A stretch of DNA of 64,000 nucleotides from an uncultured Bacteroidia bacterium (lineage in GTDB: Bacteria > Bacteroidota > Bacteroidia > Bacteroidales > UBA932): positions 124,001 through 188,000 of the forward strand of contig CADCHE010000001.1 of NCBI GenBank assembly GCA_902801205.1, given 5' to 3'. Numbering within the stretch: position 1 is the first letter of the stretch; every line of letters begins with the position of its first letter. Position numbers and translations under genes: made by a program. Below are positions 51,535-60,954 of this stretch, one piece after another. The notes beneath the pieces are model-generated. The model ran no database searches, had not been told where the DNA came from, and saw only the letters and a list, made by a program, of their open reading frames with translations.

Positions 51535-54294
51535 ATGGCTTACGATTTCAAGAACATCGAGAAGAAATGGCAGGCGAGATGGGCTGCTGAGGGAACGTTC
51601 GTGACACGGGAGGACGCCTCCCGTCCGAAATTCTATGTCCTGGACATGTTCCCCTATCCTTCGGGAGCGGGACTGCATGTCGGACACCCTCTGGGCTACA
51701 TCGCCAGCGACATCTACTCGCGCTACAAGCGTCTGAAGGGCTTCAACGTCCTGCATCCGATGGGCTACGACGCCTTCGGCCTGCCGGCGGAGCAGTACGC
51801 GATCCAGACCGGCCAGCACCCGGAGGTGACGACGGAGAAGAACATCGCCCGTTACCGCCAGCAGATGGACCGGATCGGCTTCTCCTACGACTGGACGCGC
51901 GAGGTCCGCACCTGCGACCCGGACTATTACAAGTGGACGCAGTGGGCCTTCCTGAAGATGTTCGATTCGTGGTATGACAACGCCCGGAATGCGGCCCGGC
52001 CGGTGAGCGAGCTCGTGGCGGCGTTCGAGCAGGGCGGCAGCGCCGCCGTCAATGCGGCCTGCGGCGATGTGAAGCCGTTTACCGCCGCGGAGTGGAAGGC
52101 ATTCTCGGACAAGGAGAAATCCGATGTCCTGATGCAGTACCGGATCGCCTATCAGGGCGAGACGGCGGTCAACTGGTGCGCCGGCCTGGGTACCGTCCTG
52201 GCCAACGACGAGGTGAAGGACGGCCTGTCGGTGCGGGGTGGTTTCCCTGTGGAGCAGAAGAAGATGAAGCAGTGGCAGCTGCGCGTTTCGGCCTATGCCG
52301 CCCGCCTGCTGGAAGGGCTCGACCGGATCGACTGGACGGATTCCCTGAAGGAGATGCAGCGCAACTGGATCGGCAAGTCGACCGGCTGCGAGGTGGTTTT
52401 CAAATGCCTGACCGACGGGCAGGAGAGCGACGTGACCATCTTCACGACCCGGGCGGACACGATGTTCGGCGTTACGTTCATGGTGCTCGCTCCGGAGAGC
52501 GACCTGGTGCCGCGGCTGACGACGCCCGACCGCAAGGAGGCCGTGGAGGAGTACCTCGCCTATGTCCGCAAGAAGACCGAGCGCGAGCGTATCGCCCAGA
52601 CCCATACGGTCACCGGTGTCTTTTCCGGTTCCTACGGTATCAACCCGCTGACCGGCGAGCAGGTGCCTGTGTGGATCTCCGAATACGTGCTGGCCGGATA
52701 CGGTACGGGCGCCATCATGGCGGTTCCCGCGCACGACAGCCGCGACTATGCCTTCGCGAAGAAGTTCGGCCTGAAGATCGTTCCTCTCATCGAGGGGTGC
52801 GACGTGTCTGAGGAGAGTTTCGATGCCAAGGAAGGCAGGATGATCAATTCCGGTTTCCTGAACGGCCTGGATGTCAAGGAGGCGATTCCCGCCGCCATCG
52901 AATATGTGGAGCGCCACGGCCTGGGCCACCGCAAGGTGAACTACCGCCTGCGCGACGCGATCTTCTCGCGCCAGCGCTACTGGGGCGAGCCTTTCCCGAT
53001 CTATTACAAGGACGGTATTCCCACGCCGCTTCCGGAGGAGGCCCTGCCGCTTCGCCTGCCGGAGATTTCGGAATTCAAGCCGACGGAGGACGGGCAGCCG
53101 CCGCTTGCCCGCGCCAAGGATTGGACGTATGAAGGCTGGCCGCTCGAGACCAGCACGATGCCCGGTTTCGCGGGTTCCAGCGCGTACTACCTCCGCTATA
53201 TGGACCCGCACAACGACAAGGCCCTGGTGCGTCCGGAGGCGGATGGATACTGGCGCAATGTGGACCTGTACATCGGCGGCACCGAACATGCCACCGGCCA
53301 TCTGATCTACTCCCGGTTCTGGAACAAGTTCCTCTATGACCTGGGCATCGTCTGCGAGGACGAGCCGTTCCGCAAGCTGATCAACCAGGGCATGATCCAG
53401 GGCCGTTCCAGCTTCGTGTACCGGATCGTGGGAACGAACACCTTCGTTTCCTGCGGCCTGAAGGATGCGTACGAGACGACGGAGATCCATGTGGACATCT
53501 CCCTGGTCCGCGGCGACCGGCTCGACCTGGAGGGCTTCAAGGCCTGGCGGCCGGAGTTCGCCGACGCGCAGTTCGTCCTCGAAAACGGGGAATATATCTG
53601 CGGCTGGGCGGTCGAGAAGATGAGCAAGTCGATGTTCAACGTGGTGAATCCGGACAACATCTGCGACGACTACGGCGCCGACACGCTGCGCCTCTATGAA
53701 ATGTTCCTCGGCCCTCTGGAGCAGTCCAAGCCCTGGGATACCAAGGGAATCGACGGTGTCAACCGCTTCCTCAAGCGCTTCTGGCGTCTTTTCTACGACG
53801 GTGACCGCTTCATCGTAACCGACGAGGCCCCCACTCCGGCCGAGTGTAAGGTCCTGCACAAGCTTATCGGCAAGGAGCAGGCGGACATCGAAAGCTTCTC
53901 CTTCAATACGACGGTGAGCGCCTTCATGATCGCTCTCAACGACCTGGGCGACTGCCACAAGCGCGCCATCCTCGAACCGCTGACGGTCCTGCTCTCCCCG
54001 TTCGCCCCGCACATCGCGGAAGAACTCTGGGAGGCCTGCGGGCATGCTGAAAGCATCACGTTCGCCCGTTTCCCGGAATTCGATCCCGCCCTCGCGGCCG
54101 ACGACACGGTCACGTACCCGGTTTCCTTCAACGGGAAGATGCGTTTCACGGTCGAGCTGGCCAAGTCGCTTTCCCGCGAGGAGGTGGAGGCTGCGGTCCG
54201 TGCTGAACCGCAGACCGCCAAGTATGTCGGCGGCGGACAGATCGTCAAGGTCGTCGTCGTGCCCGGAAAGATCGTGAACTTCGTGGTGAAATAA
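51535..54294 (+). CDS. leuS: Leucyl-tRNA synthetase
   Basis: This 919-residue class I synthetase charges tRNA-Leu. The HIGH motif is HVGHPLGY (about residues 48-55) and the KMSKS motif is intact in [12 protein letters not shown]. The CP1 editing domain shows the T-rich [20 protein letters not shown] and the [12 protein letters not shown] motif. The ATG at 51535 gives the conserved [13 protein letters not shown]; a TTG three codons upstream is unlikely. A segment of about 40 residues ([20 protein letters not shown]) after the HIGH region is typical of Bacteroidota LeuS. It is 15 nt after the M28/TonB gene and 12 nt before yitT. Confidence 0.97.
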   Translation: MAYDFKNIEKKWQARWAAEGTFVTREDASRPKFYVLDMFPYPSGAGLHVGHPLGYIASDIYSRYKRLKGFNVLHPMGYDAFGLPAEQYAIQTGQHPEVTTEKNIARYRQQMDRIGFSYDWTREVRTCDPDYYKWTQWAFLKMFDSWYDNARNAARPVSELVAAFEQGGSAAVNAACGDVKPFTAAEWKAFSDKEKSDVLMQYRIAYQGETAVNWCAGLGTVLANDEVKDGLSVRGGFPVEQKKMKQWQLRVSAYAARLLEGLDRIDWTDSLKEMQRNWIGKSTGCEVVFKCLTDGQESDVTIFTTRADTMFGVTFMVLAPESDLVPRLTTPDRKEAVEEYLAYVRKKTERERIAQTHTVTGVFSGSYGINPLTGEQVPVWISEYVLAGYGTGAIMAVPAHDSRDYAFAKKFGLKIVPLIEGCDVSEESFDAKEGRMINSGFLNGLDVKEAIPAAIEYVERHGLGHRKVNYRLRDAIFSRQRYWGEPFPIYYKDGIPTPLPEEALPLRLPEISEFKPTEDGQPPLARAKDWTYEGWPLETSTMPGFAGSSAYYLRYMDPHNDKALVRPEADGYWRNVDLYIGGTEHATGHLIYSRFWNKFLYDLGIVCEDEPFRKLINQGMIQGRSSFVYRIVGTNTFVSCGLKDAYETTEIHVDISLVRGDRLDLEGFKAWRPEFADAQFVLENGEYICGWAVEKMSKSMFNVVNPDNICDDYGADTLRLYEMFLGPLEQSKPWDTKGIDGVNRFLKRFWRLFYDGDRFIVTDEAPTPAECKVLHKLIGKEQADIESFSFNTTVSAFMIALNDLGDCHKRAILEPLTVLLSPFAPHIAEELWEACGHAESITFARFPEFDPALAADDTVTYPVSFNGKMRFTVELAKSLSREEVEAAVRAEPQTAKYVGGGQIVKVVVVPGKIVNFVVK

Positions 54295-54306
54295 TAATCC
54301 GGCGGT

Positions 54307-55239
54307 ATGGAAAAGAATGCGGCATCATTGAAAAAGACGGTGCTCAACACCCTGTGGGACTACCTTGTCATCACGTTCGGGGTGCTGCTGTACGCCTTCG
54401 CCTGGGCGGACATGCTGATTCCGAACGGTATCGCCAGCGGCGGCCTCACCGGTGCCTGCGCCATCCTCAACTTCGCGACGGGGATCCCGGTCCATATCAC
54501 CTATGTGACCATCAACGGCCTGTTGCTGCTGATCGGTTTCCTGGTCCTCGGGAAGGGGTTCGGATTCAAGACGATCTACGCGATCGGCCTGTCCACGGTC
54601 TTTCTCGACCTGCTCAGTATCGAGTCGTGGAATGTCTTCTTCGAGAACAAGCTCCTGCTCGTGATCGTGGCCGGCACCATCGAGTCGATCGGTCTGACCT
54701 TCATCATCGAGCGTGGGGGCAGCACCGGCGGGACGGATATCGTCGCGCTGATTGTCAATAAGTTCTGGCCTGTCTCCCTGGGGAAAGTCTTCATCGCGGT
54801 GGATGTCTTCATCATCGCGTCCGTCCTGCTCGTGCCCGGGAAGACCGTCGAGGACATGGTCTACGGTTACGTGGCGATGATCATCTTCTCGCTGATGGTA
54901 GACTGGGTGACGGTCGGACAGAAGTCGACGTGCAAGCTGCTGGTCTTCTCGGACAAGTATGCCGAGATCGCGGACTACATCATCAACCGGATGGACCGCG
55001 GCGTGACGGCCCTCGACGCGACGGGCTGGTACACCGGGCAGCAGAAGAAGGTGCTCCTGATCCTGGTGCGCCGGCGCGAGCTGCATGAGTTGACCCGCGT
55101 CATCAAGAACCTGGATCCCAAGGCCTTCGTTTCCGTCACCTCGGCCAGCACCGTCTACGGTGAAGGCTTCGAGGAAATCAAGACCGGGGTGAACCTTAAG
55201 TTGAAAAAATCGCAGAACAATGGCCAGGACGCTGAATAA
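54307..55239 (+). CDS. YitT family membrane protein (first of two)
   Basis: The 310-residue protein has about five N-terminal membrane segments with the family motifs IPNGIASGGLTGACAIL and GGSTGGTDIVALIV. A soluble C-terminal DUF2179 domain follows, from about residue 225 (DRGVTALDATGWYTGQQKKV, AFVSVTSASTVYGEGFE). YitT proteins are probable inner-membrane transporters whose substrate is unknown. Its last 20 nt overlap the start of the second copy, so translation is probably coupled. Confidence 0.88.
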   Translation: MEKNAASLKKTVLNTLWDYLVITFGVLLYAFAWADMLIPNGIASGGLTGACAILNFATGIPVHITYVTINGLLLLIGFLVLGKGFGFKTIYAIGLSTVFLDLLSIESWNVFFENKLLLVIVAGTIESIGLTFIIERGGSTGGTDIVALIVNKFWPVSLGKVFIAVDVFIIASVLLVPGKTVEDMVYGYVAMIIFSLMVDWVTVGQKSTCKLLVFSDKYAEIADYIINRMDRGVTALDATGWYTGQQKKVLLILVRRRELHELTRVIKNLDPKAFVSVTSASTVYGEGFEEIKTGVNLKLKKSQNNGQDAE

Positions 55240-56176
55240 CAAGTGGTTCCGGACCGCGAAGGAATATCTGGTGATTACCCTCGGCATTCTCCTGTACACC
55301 GTCGGCTGGTCGGTATTCCTGACGCCGAACAACCTGATCGGCGGGGGCGTGTCGGGTATCAGTGCCATCCTCCAGTACGCGACCGGCATCAAGATGGGTT
55401 ATACGTATTTCGCGATCAACGTGGTCCTGCTGGTCACGTCCTTCCTGATCATCGGACCCGCTTTCGGCGTGAAGACGATCTATGCGATCGTCATGGCCTC
55501 CATCGGGCTGAATGTCTTCCAGGATATCATCCCGGCGGGCATCATCCAGGATTTCGCCCTCTCCAACGGCAAGCTGATGAGCGCGATCATCGGCGGCATC
55601 ATGTCCGGCATCGGTATCGGCATGTCCATCTCGCAGGGGGGCAGCACCGGCGGCACGGACATCGTCGCCCTGATCATCGCGAAATACCGCAACATCTCTC
55701 CGGGCCGTTTGCTGCTGACGATGAATGTCATCATCATCGCGTCTTCGCTGCTCGTGCCTTCCTTCACGGCGAACGGGGAACGCATCGCCTTCGTCGAGAA
55801 GTTCGTCACCGCGGTCTACGGCATGATCATCGTGTCGGTGGACGGGCATGTCGTCGACTTGTACCTGGCCGGCTCGAAGCAGAGTGTACAGTTGTTCATC
55901 CTCTCGCGTAAGTATGCCGAGATCGCAGATATGGTATCCAACGGACTGCACCGCGGCGTGACCCTCCTCGACGGCGAAGGCTGGTATACGAAGGAACCGG
56001 CCAAGGTGCTGATGGTCATCACGCGCAAGACCGAATTGAACCTGCTGCTCCGTTCCGTGAAGACGATCGACCCGTCTGCATTCCTGTCCATCTCGTCGGT
56101 GACCGGTGTCTACGGACAGGGTTTCGATACCTTCAAGGGAAAGGCCCTTCCAACAGATGAATCGCCCCAAGTTTAA
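55220..56176 (+). CDS. YitT family membrane protein (second of two)
   Basis: The 318-residue paralogue of the preceding protein has the same layout: membrane segments with TPNNLIGGGVSGISAIL and GGSTGGTDIVALIIAK, then a DUF2179 domain (HRGVTLLDGEGWYTKEPAKV, AFLSISSVTGVYGQGFD). The two copies are clearly diverged, so the duplication is old or they came separately. They may form a heteromer. The gene is the last in the run from 49623 and is followed by a strong terminator. Confidence 0.88.
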   Translation: MARTLNNKWFRTAKEYLVITLGILLYTVGWSVFLTPNNLIGGGVSGISAILQYATGIKMGYTYFAINVVLLVTSFLIIGPAFGVKTIYAIVMASIGLNVFQDIIPAGIIQDFALSNGKLMSAIIGGIMSGIGIGMSISQGGSTGGTDIVALIIAKYRNISPGRLLLTMNVIIIASSLLVPSFTANGERIAFVEKFVTAVYGMIIVSVDGHVVDLYLAGSKQSVQLFILSRKYAEIADMVSNGLHRGVTLLDGEGWYTKEPAKVLMVITRKTELNLLLRSVKTIDPSAFLSISSVTGVYGQGFDTFKGKALPTDESPQV

Positions 56177-56223
56177 AAAACAGAAAGATTCGAAAAAAAC
56201 AAAAAATTATCCGTCAGAATGCT

Positions 56224-56251
56224 CCCGGTGCCTGTGCACCGGGTTTTTTTT
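56224..56251 (+). terminator. Rho-independent terminator after the YitT pair
   Basis: A perfect GC-rich 8-bp stem, CCCGGTGC with GCACCGGG (56224-56231 and 56236-56243), with a 4-nt loop and eight T. It ends the transcript from 49623. Confidence 0.92.
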
Positions 56252-56291
56252 GTTTGTAATTTCGGCCAGAAACACCAAATGAAACCGACTT

Positions 56292-57392
56292 ATGCTATCC
56301 AATGCCAATGTGCTGCTTCTCTTCTTTTTTATACCTTTCCTTCTCTTTGCTTACCAGGCGGGGCGTGAGTTCTCCGTTCCCGCCAACCGGCGGAACGTCG
56401 GCTTCCGGTTCCGGCTGCTTGCGGTCGCCGGGGGAGCGACGCTGCTGATCGAGGACTTGCTGACCATGCCGCTTTCGGATGCGTCGGGGTGGGCGGCGGA
56501 GACCGGCTTGACGGGACTGCTCCTGCTTTCAGAGCCCTGTTCCTTCGAGAAGGTGCGTCATCCGTTCCGTTTCCCCATCGTGTTGCTGGGCGTGAATGCC
56601 GTATGGCGGCTGGTCATGCCTGCGCTCCTGCCTGCGGACGCGCCGCCCGCCTCCGTCACTGCCCTGGTGGCAAGTTTGCTGTGTTTTTATTTCCTTCTGG
56701 TATACAGGACGGTCCGCCGGAATGCTTCGGTGCGCGGGTTGTTCCACGCATGCGCCCCGCTCCGGCACTTGGAGGAGTCCTCGCAGCTGCTCCTGAGCGT
56801 CCTGCTGGCCGGGATCATATCCGGTTACTTGCTCTGCCTGCCGGCGGAGGAACTGCTTCCCAAGATGCTGGTGGCGGTTTTCAGCCTGCTTTTCCTCGTC
56901 TTCGAAGGGCTTCTGTACCGTTATCTCTTCAGGAGGCGCCTGGTGCTGGTCGGCCCGGAGAAAGAACGTCGCATCCGGGAGATGGCGGAGGGGAACCTGC
57001 GGCAGGTCTGTGCTGGTCCGGAAGCGGAGGAACTGCGGATGCAGACCCTTTACCGGCGCATCCAGGCCTACATGGAAGAACAGCGCCCCTACCTGGACAC
57101 GGAGTTCGACATGACGGCCATGTCGAAGGTCCTGTTTACCAACAAACTCTACCTGTCGCGGACCATTAACCTGCTGTCGGGGCGCAACTTCCGGCAGTTC
57201 ATCAATTATTACCGCATCCAGTATGCAACGGCCTTGCTGAAGGAGAATCCGAAGCGCAAACTGGTGGACGTGTCGGAGAAGTCCGGCTTCCACTCCGTGG
57301 TGTCGTTCAACATGGCGTTCAAGGTGAACACGGGACAGACGCCCTCGGAATGGGTGCGGGACTACGTGGCTTCCCGGTTGTCGGAAAGATGA
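56292..57392 (+). CDS. Membrane-bound AraC-family regulator
   Basis: In this 366-residue protein, the first 235 residues hold about seven hydrophobic segments (for example NVLLLFFFIPFLLFAY, ASLLCFYFLLVYRTV, MLVAVFSLLFLVFEGLLY). The last 95 residues are a two-helix AraC DNA-binding domain (MSKVLFTNKLYLSRTINLLS, FRQFINYYRIQYATALLKEN, VSEKSGFHSVVSFNMAFK, TGQTPSEW). It is thus a one-component regulator that may sense a membrane or outside signal. The target is unknown. It follows the YitT terminator; the nearest box, TAATTTCG at about 56257, is imperfect. The last 31 nt overlap the convergent pseudouridine synthase gene. Confidence 0.85.
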   Translation: MLSNANVLLLFFFIPFLLFAYQAGREFSVPANRRNVGFRFRLLAVAGGATLLIEDLLTMPLSDASGWAAETGLTGLLLLSEPCSFEKVRHPFRFPIVLLGVNAVWRLVMPALLPADAPPASVTALVASLLCFYFLLVYRTVRRNASVRGLFHACAPLRHLEESSQLLLSVLLAGIISGYLLCLPAEELLPKMLVAVFSLLFLVFEGLLYRYLFRRRLVLVGPEKERRIREMAEGNLRQVCAGPEAEELRMQTLYRRIQAYMEEQRPYLDTEFDMTAMSKVLFTNKLYLSRTINLLSGRNFRQFINYYRIQYATALLKENPKRKLVDVSEKSGFHSVVSFNMAFKVNTGQTPSEWVRDYVASRLSER

Positions 57393-58096
57393 GGAGGGAT
57401 GCCTTTCCAGGAGGAGGGAACGGGGGCGGTGAGGTCGATTTCCGTTTGCTTGACGGGATGGATGAACCGGATCCGGCGGCTGAGCAGGCTGATGCCGCCG
57501 TCCGCATTGGAGCGGGGGGCGCCGTATTTGAGGTCGCCTTTGATCGGGCATCCCATGTGGCTGAGCTGGCAGCGGATCTGGTGGTGCCTGCCGGTCAGCA
57601 ATTCCACTTCCAGCAGGGCGTAGCGGTCGGTATCGGCCAGGTGGGTATAGATGAGCCGGGCTTCCTTGGCATCCTTGCGCGGCCCGCCCACGACGAAGGA
57701 CTTGTTCTGTTTCTCGTTGCGTACGAGCCAGTCCGTCAGGATACCGTGCGGCTCCTTCGGGGCGTGGCAGCAGAGGGCCCAGTAGGTCTTGTGCACGCCG
57801 CCTTCGCGGAACATGGCGCCGAGCCGGTCGAGGGCTTTGGACGTCTTGGCGAACAGGGTGATGCCGCCGACCGGCCGGTCGAGCCGGTGGGGGACGCCCA
57901 TGAAGACGCGCCCGGGCTTGCCGTCACGCAAGGCGACGAATGCCTTGAGCGTTTCCGCCAGGCATTCGTCGCCGGTTTTGTCCGCCTGGACGATCTCGCC
58001 TGGCCGTTTGTCGAAGACGAGGATGTGGTTGTCTTCGTACAGGATCCGGGAGGCAATGTCCCGGAATTCCGCATCGGATACGGTCCGGTAGATCAT
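57362..58096 (-). CDS. RluA/RluD-type pseudouridine synthase
   Basis: The 244-residue enzyme isomerises uridine to pseudouridine in rRNA or tRNA. It shows ILYEDNHILVFDKRPGEIVQ, the catalytic HRLDRPVGGITLFAKT (Asp in HRLDR), YWALCCHAP, and LLTGRHHQIRCQLSHMGCPI with GDLKYG. No S4 domain precedes the catalytic part, as in RluA/TruC-type short members. It is 12 nt after fabZ and the last gene of the fabH-fabF-fabZ run. Its 3' end overlaps the AraC gene by 31 nt. Confidence 0.92.
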   Translation of the reverse strand: MIYRTVSDAEFRDIASRILYEDNHILVFDKRPGEIVQADKTGDECLAETLKAFVALRDGKPGRVFMGVPHRLDRPVGGITLFAKTSKALDRLGAMFREGGVHKTYWALCCHAPKEPHGILTDWLVRNEKQNKSFVVGGPRKDAKEARLIYTHLADTDRYALLEVELLTGRHHQIRCQLSHMGCPIKGDLKYGAPRSNADGGISLLSRRIRFIHPVKQTEIDLTAPVPSSWKGIPPHLSDNREAT

Positions 58097-58108
58097 CGCG
58101 GGCGCGGT

Positions 58109-58528
58109 TTATTCAATGGGTACCAGGGCGAAGGTCAGCTGCCCTTTGCAGCAGAGTTTTCCGCCCACCTTCAGGACGGCGGAGCAGAAGAACAGCTGTC
58201 CGCGGCGCTCGTCCAGCGTGGCCGTCACCTCGCAGAGGTCGCCCGGCTTGACGGCGTTCTTGAAGCGGACCTTGTCCAGTCCGGCGTAGAGGGTCAGGTG
58301 GCCGGGAATTTCGTCCTTGACCATGATGGCACAGCTCTGGGCCATGATCTCGCACTGGATCACGCCGGGCACGATGGGGTTGCCCGGGAAGTGGCCGCGG
58401 GTGAAGAACTCGTCCTCCTTGATGCGGTAGGTGCAGTGGGCGACGCCGTTCTCGTCGATCGTGGCCTCGTCCAGCAGGAGCATCGGCTCGCGGTGCGGCA
58501 TGAATTGCTTGATCTCTTCTTTGTTCAT
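58109..58528 (-). CDS. fabZ: 3-hydroxyacyl-ACP dehydratase (FabZ-like)
   Basis: The 139-residue hotdog-fold enzyme dehydrates 3-hydroxyacyl-ACP in fatty acid synthesis. The catalytic motif FTRGHFPGNPIVPGVIQCEIMAQ has the active His and Glu, preceded by FMPHREPMLLLDEA. It lies 13 nt after fabF and 12 nt before the RluA-like gene. The sequence cannot exclude a specialised role outside bulk fatty acid synthesis. Confidence 0.9.
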   Translation of the reverse strand: MNKEEIKQFMPHREPMLLLDEATIDENGVAHCTYRIKEDEFFTRGHFPGNPIVPGVIQCEIMAQSCAIMVKDEIPGHLTLYAGLDKVRFKNAVKPGDLCEVTATLDERRGQLFFCSAVLKVGGKLCCKGQLTFALVPIE

Positions 58529-58541
58529 CGTTTGGGGAAAG

Positions 58542-59801
58542 CTAGGATTGGTAGGGGCGGAAGGCGATGCAGGCGTTGTGGCCGCCGAAACCGAGGGAAT
58601 CGGAGATGCCGAGGGTCAGCGGAGCCTTCACAGCCTTGTTCGGCGTGTAGTCCAGGTCGCATTCGGGATCCGGAACGTCGAGATGGATGGTGGGCGGACA
58701 GATTCCGTCGCGGAGGGCCAGGATGGTGGCGATCGCTTCGGCGGCGCCGGCGGCGCCCAGCATGTGACCGGTCATCGACTTGGTCGAGCTGATGTGTGCC
58801 TTGTAGGCGTCCTGTCCGAGTGCCAGTTTGTAGGCCAGGGTCTCGGCTGCATCGTTGAGGTGCGTGCCGGTTCCGTGGGCGTTGATGTAGAGGGTGTCCT
58901 TCTGCGGGTCGTAGCCGGCCTCCTGCAGGGCGAGGGCGATGCAGCGGCTCTGGGTGGATCCGTCGGGACGCGGGGCGGTGGAGTGATAGGCGTCGCAGGT
59001 GTTGCCGTAACCGACCATTTCGGCCAGGATGGTGGCGCCGCGCGCGACGGCGTGTTCGTATTCTTCCAGGACGATGATGCCTGCGCCGTCACCCATGACG
59101 AAGCCGCCGCGGTTCGCGTTGAACGGCAGGGAGGCGTAATTCGGGTCTTCGGAGCGCGAGAGGGCTTTCGCGTTGGCGAATCCGGCGATGCCCAGCGGAA
59201 TGGTCGCGCACTCGCAGCCGCCGGCGATGATGGCGTCGGCATAGCCGTGGCGGACCGCACGGAAAGCCTCGCCGATCGAGTTGGAAGAGGTCGCGCAGGC
59301 CGTCACCACGTCGATGCAGGGGCCTTTGGCCTGGTGGATGATGGCGATGTGGCCGGCCGCGATGTTGGAAATCATCGTCGGGATGAACAGCGGCGAGATC
59401 CACTGTCCGGACGGGTCTTCGATCATCTTGGCCGTCTCCTTGTACTGGATGGAGAATCCGCCGATGCCGGAGCCGACGTACACGCCGAGGCGGAACGGGT
59501 CGATGTTCCCGTTTTCAGGATCGGTACTCAGGCCGGCCTGGTCCATGGCCTGGCGGGCGGCCGCAACGGCGTACTGGGTGAAGAGGTCCTGCTTGCGGGA
59601 GAAGGGACGGTCCATGCCGTAATCCTCCGGCTTGAAGTTCTTGATCTTGCCTGCGATATGCACCGGAAGGGCCTCGGTGGAGAATTCGGTGATGAAATCG
59701 ATGCCGCACACTCCGTCGAGCAGGTTCTTCCAATAGGTGTTGATGTCGTTTCCGACCGGGGAGATGATCCCCATTCCAGTGACAACTACTCTTTTGTCCA
59801 T
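58542..59801 (-). CDS. fabF: 3-oxoacyl-ACP synthase II (FabF)
   Basis: The 419-residue condensing enzyme elongates acyl-ACP with malonyl-ACP. It shows MDKRVVVTGMGIISPVGND, the active-site Cys in VVTACATSSNSIGEAFRA, the His motifs NAHGTGTHLNDAAE and STKSMTGHMLGAAGAAE, and the terminal GISDSLGFGGHNACIAF. The ATG at 59801 gives the conserved start; a longer frame would enter fabH. A TATCTTTG box 33 nt upstream suggests a second promoter inside the fab run. Confidence 0.95.
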   Translation of the reverse strand: MDKRVVVTGMGIISPVGNDINTYWKNLLDGVCGIDFITEFSTEALPVHIAGKIKNFKPEDYGMDRPFSRKQDLFTQYAVAAARQAMDQAGLSTDPENGNIDPFRLGVYVGSGIGGFSIQYKETAKMIEDPSGQWISPLFIPTMISNIAAGHIAIIHQAKGPCIDVVTACATSSNSIGEAFRAVRHGYADAIIAGGCECATIPLGIAGFANAKALSRSEDPNYASLPFNANRGGFVMGDGAGIIVLEEYEHAVARGATILAEMVGYGNTCDAYHSTAPRPDGSTQSRCIALALQEAGYDPQKDTLYINAHGTGTHLNDAAETLAYKLALGQDAYKAHISSTKSMTGHMLGAAGAAEAIATILALRDGICPPTIHLDVPDPECDLDYTPNKAVKAPLTLGISDSLGFGGHNACIAFRPYQS

Positions 59802-59833
59802 ATGTTTTCCTTCAGTCTTTTCAAATGAATACG

Positions 59834-59841
59834 CAAAGATA
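59834..59841 (-). promoter_or_regulatory. -7 box for fabF
   Basis: On the minus strand this is TATCTTTG, in the 55-nt gap between fabH and fabF, with a predicted leader of about 29 nt. No TTG is seen at the usual -33 distance. Confidence 0.5.
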
Positions 59842-59856
59842 ATAAAAAGCGGTAAA

Positions 59857-60804
59857 CTACCATTCCAGAACGGCAACGCCCGAGAGCAGGCCTGCGCCGA
59901 AGGCACTCAGTACCATCAGGTCGCCGCTCTTGAAGAGGCCTTTACGGTTGCACTCGTCCAACAGGATCGGGCACGACGCAGAAGAGGAATTGCCGTGGTC
60001 GGTGATGTTGACGGGAAACTTTTCCTGGGGTTGCTCCATGTACTGGATGATGGCGTCGATGATCCGGCGGTTGGCCTGGTGCACCATGTACCAGGACACG
60101 TCGTCCTTCGCGATACCGAGGTCCTGCAGGAGTTCCTCCACGTCGCGCGTGCAGGCGGTGACGGCGAACTTGAACACGTCGCGGCCTTTCATCTGGAGCG
60201 GTACATCGGCTTCTTCCTTGGTGATGTACGGGGTGGGAACGAGGGTGCGCAGCTGCCAGATCTTGTCCGAAGCGGGCTGGCTGTGCAGGCGGGTGCCGCG
60301 GATGTTGTCGCCGGGGGCGAGGACGACTGCGCCGGCGCCGTCACCGAAGAGGACGCAGGTCGAGCGGTCGCCCCAGTCCGTCATCCGCGTCGTTTCTTCG
60401 GCGCAGGCGATGAGTACGTTCCGGACCTTTCCGGCCTTGTAATACGTCTCCGCGATGTCCAGGGCGTAGATGAAGCCGGGGCAGGCGCAGTTGATATCGA
60501 TGGTGGGGCAGGTGAGCCCGATCCTTTCGGAGATGATGCATCCCAGGCCAGGGGTGACGTGTTCCGAAACGACGTTCGAAACGATGAAGAAGTCGATGTC
60601 CTGCGGGGCGAGTCCGGACATGTCCAGTGCCTTCCGGCAGGCCTCTTCGCCCAGCCCTTCGATGGTCTCGTCGGAAATGACGTGGCGGGACTTGATGCCC
60701 GTGCGGGGAAGGATCCATGCATCGCTGGTGTCCAGGAATTCCGAGAGCATGTCGTTGGTGACAATCTTTTTCGGCAAGGCGCTGCCTGTTCCTATGATTT
60801 TCAT
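59857..60804 (-). CDS. fabH: 3-oxoacyl-ACP synthase III (FabH)
   Basis: The 315-residue enzyme condenses an acyl-CoA starter with malonyl-ACP. The active Cys is in INCACPGFIYALDIAE, the His in WYMVHQANRRIIDAI and the Asn in HGNSSSASCPILLDE. The N-terminal IIGTGSALPKKIVTN and RTGIKSRHV are typical. The ATG at 60804 gives MKIIGTGSALP; longer frames extend antisense through the LytTR gene. It is the first gene of the fab run. An imperfect -7 box (minus-strand TATCTTCG, 60832-60839) lies 28 nt upstream. Confidence 0.95.
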   Translation of the reverse strand: MKIIGTGSALPKKIVTNDMLSEFLDTSDAWILPRTGIKSRHVISDETIEGLGEEACRKALDMSGLAPQDIDFFIVSNVVSEHVTPGLGCIISERIGLTCPTIDINCACPGFIYALDIAETYYKAGKVRNVLIACAEETTRMTDWGDRSTCVLFGDGAGAVVLAPGDNIRGTRLHSQPASDKIWQLRTLVPTPYITKEEADVPLQMKGRDVFKFAVTACTRDVEELLQDLGIAKDDVSWYMVHQANRRIIDAIIQYMEQPQEKFPVNITDHGNSSSASCPILLDECNRKGLFKSGDLMVLSAFGAGLLSGVAVLEW

Positions 60805-60941
60805 GTCTTGCTGTTTTAATAATTCCGCTTGCGAAGATAGCCCCTCTTTCCTGTCCCGCAAAAAATATGTGGTGAATGGGCAAGTTTGTCTTTTTAAGCC
60901 CTTTTTTGGGGGTAAGGTTCGCGAATATGGGGTGAATTTCT

Positions 60942-60949
60942 TATCTTTG
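60942..60949 (+). promoter_or_regulatory. -7 box abutting the LytTR gene
   Basis: TATCTTTG ends 5 nt before the ATG at 60955 and predicts a leaderless mRNA. With the bases that follow it forms TATCTTTGCAAAGATG, one base short of the palindrome at 49541. No -33 TTG is evident. Confidence 0.55.
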
Positions 60950-60954
60950 CAAAG

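Noticed and set aside
50425-54045. A 1200-codon antisense frame opposite the M28/TonB gene and leuS
   Set aside because: It covers a complete, conserved leuS on the other strand and has no motifs of its own.
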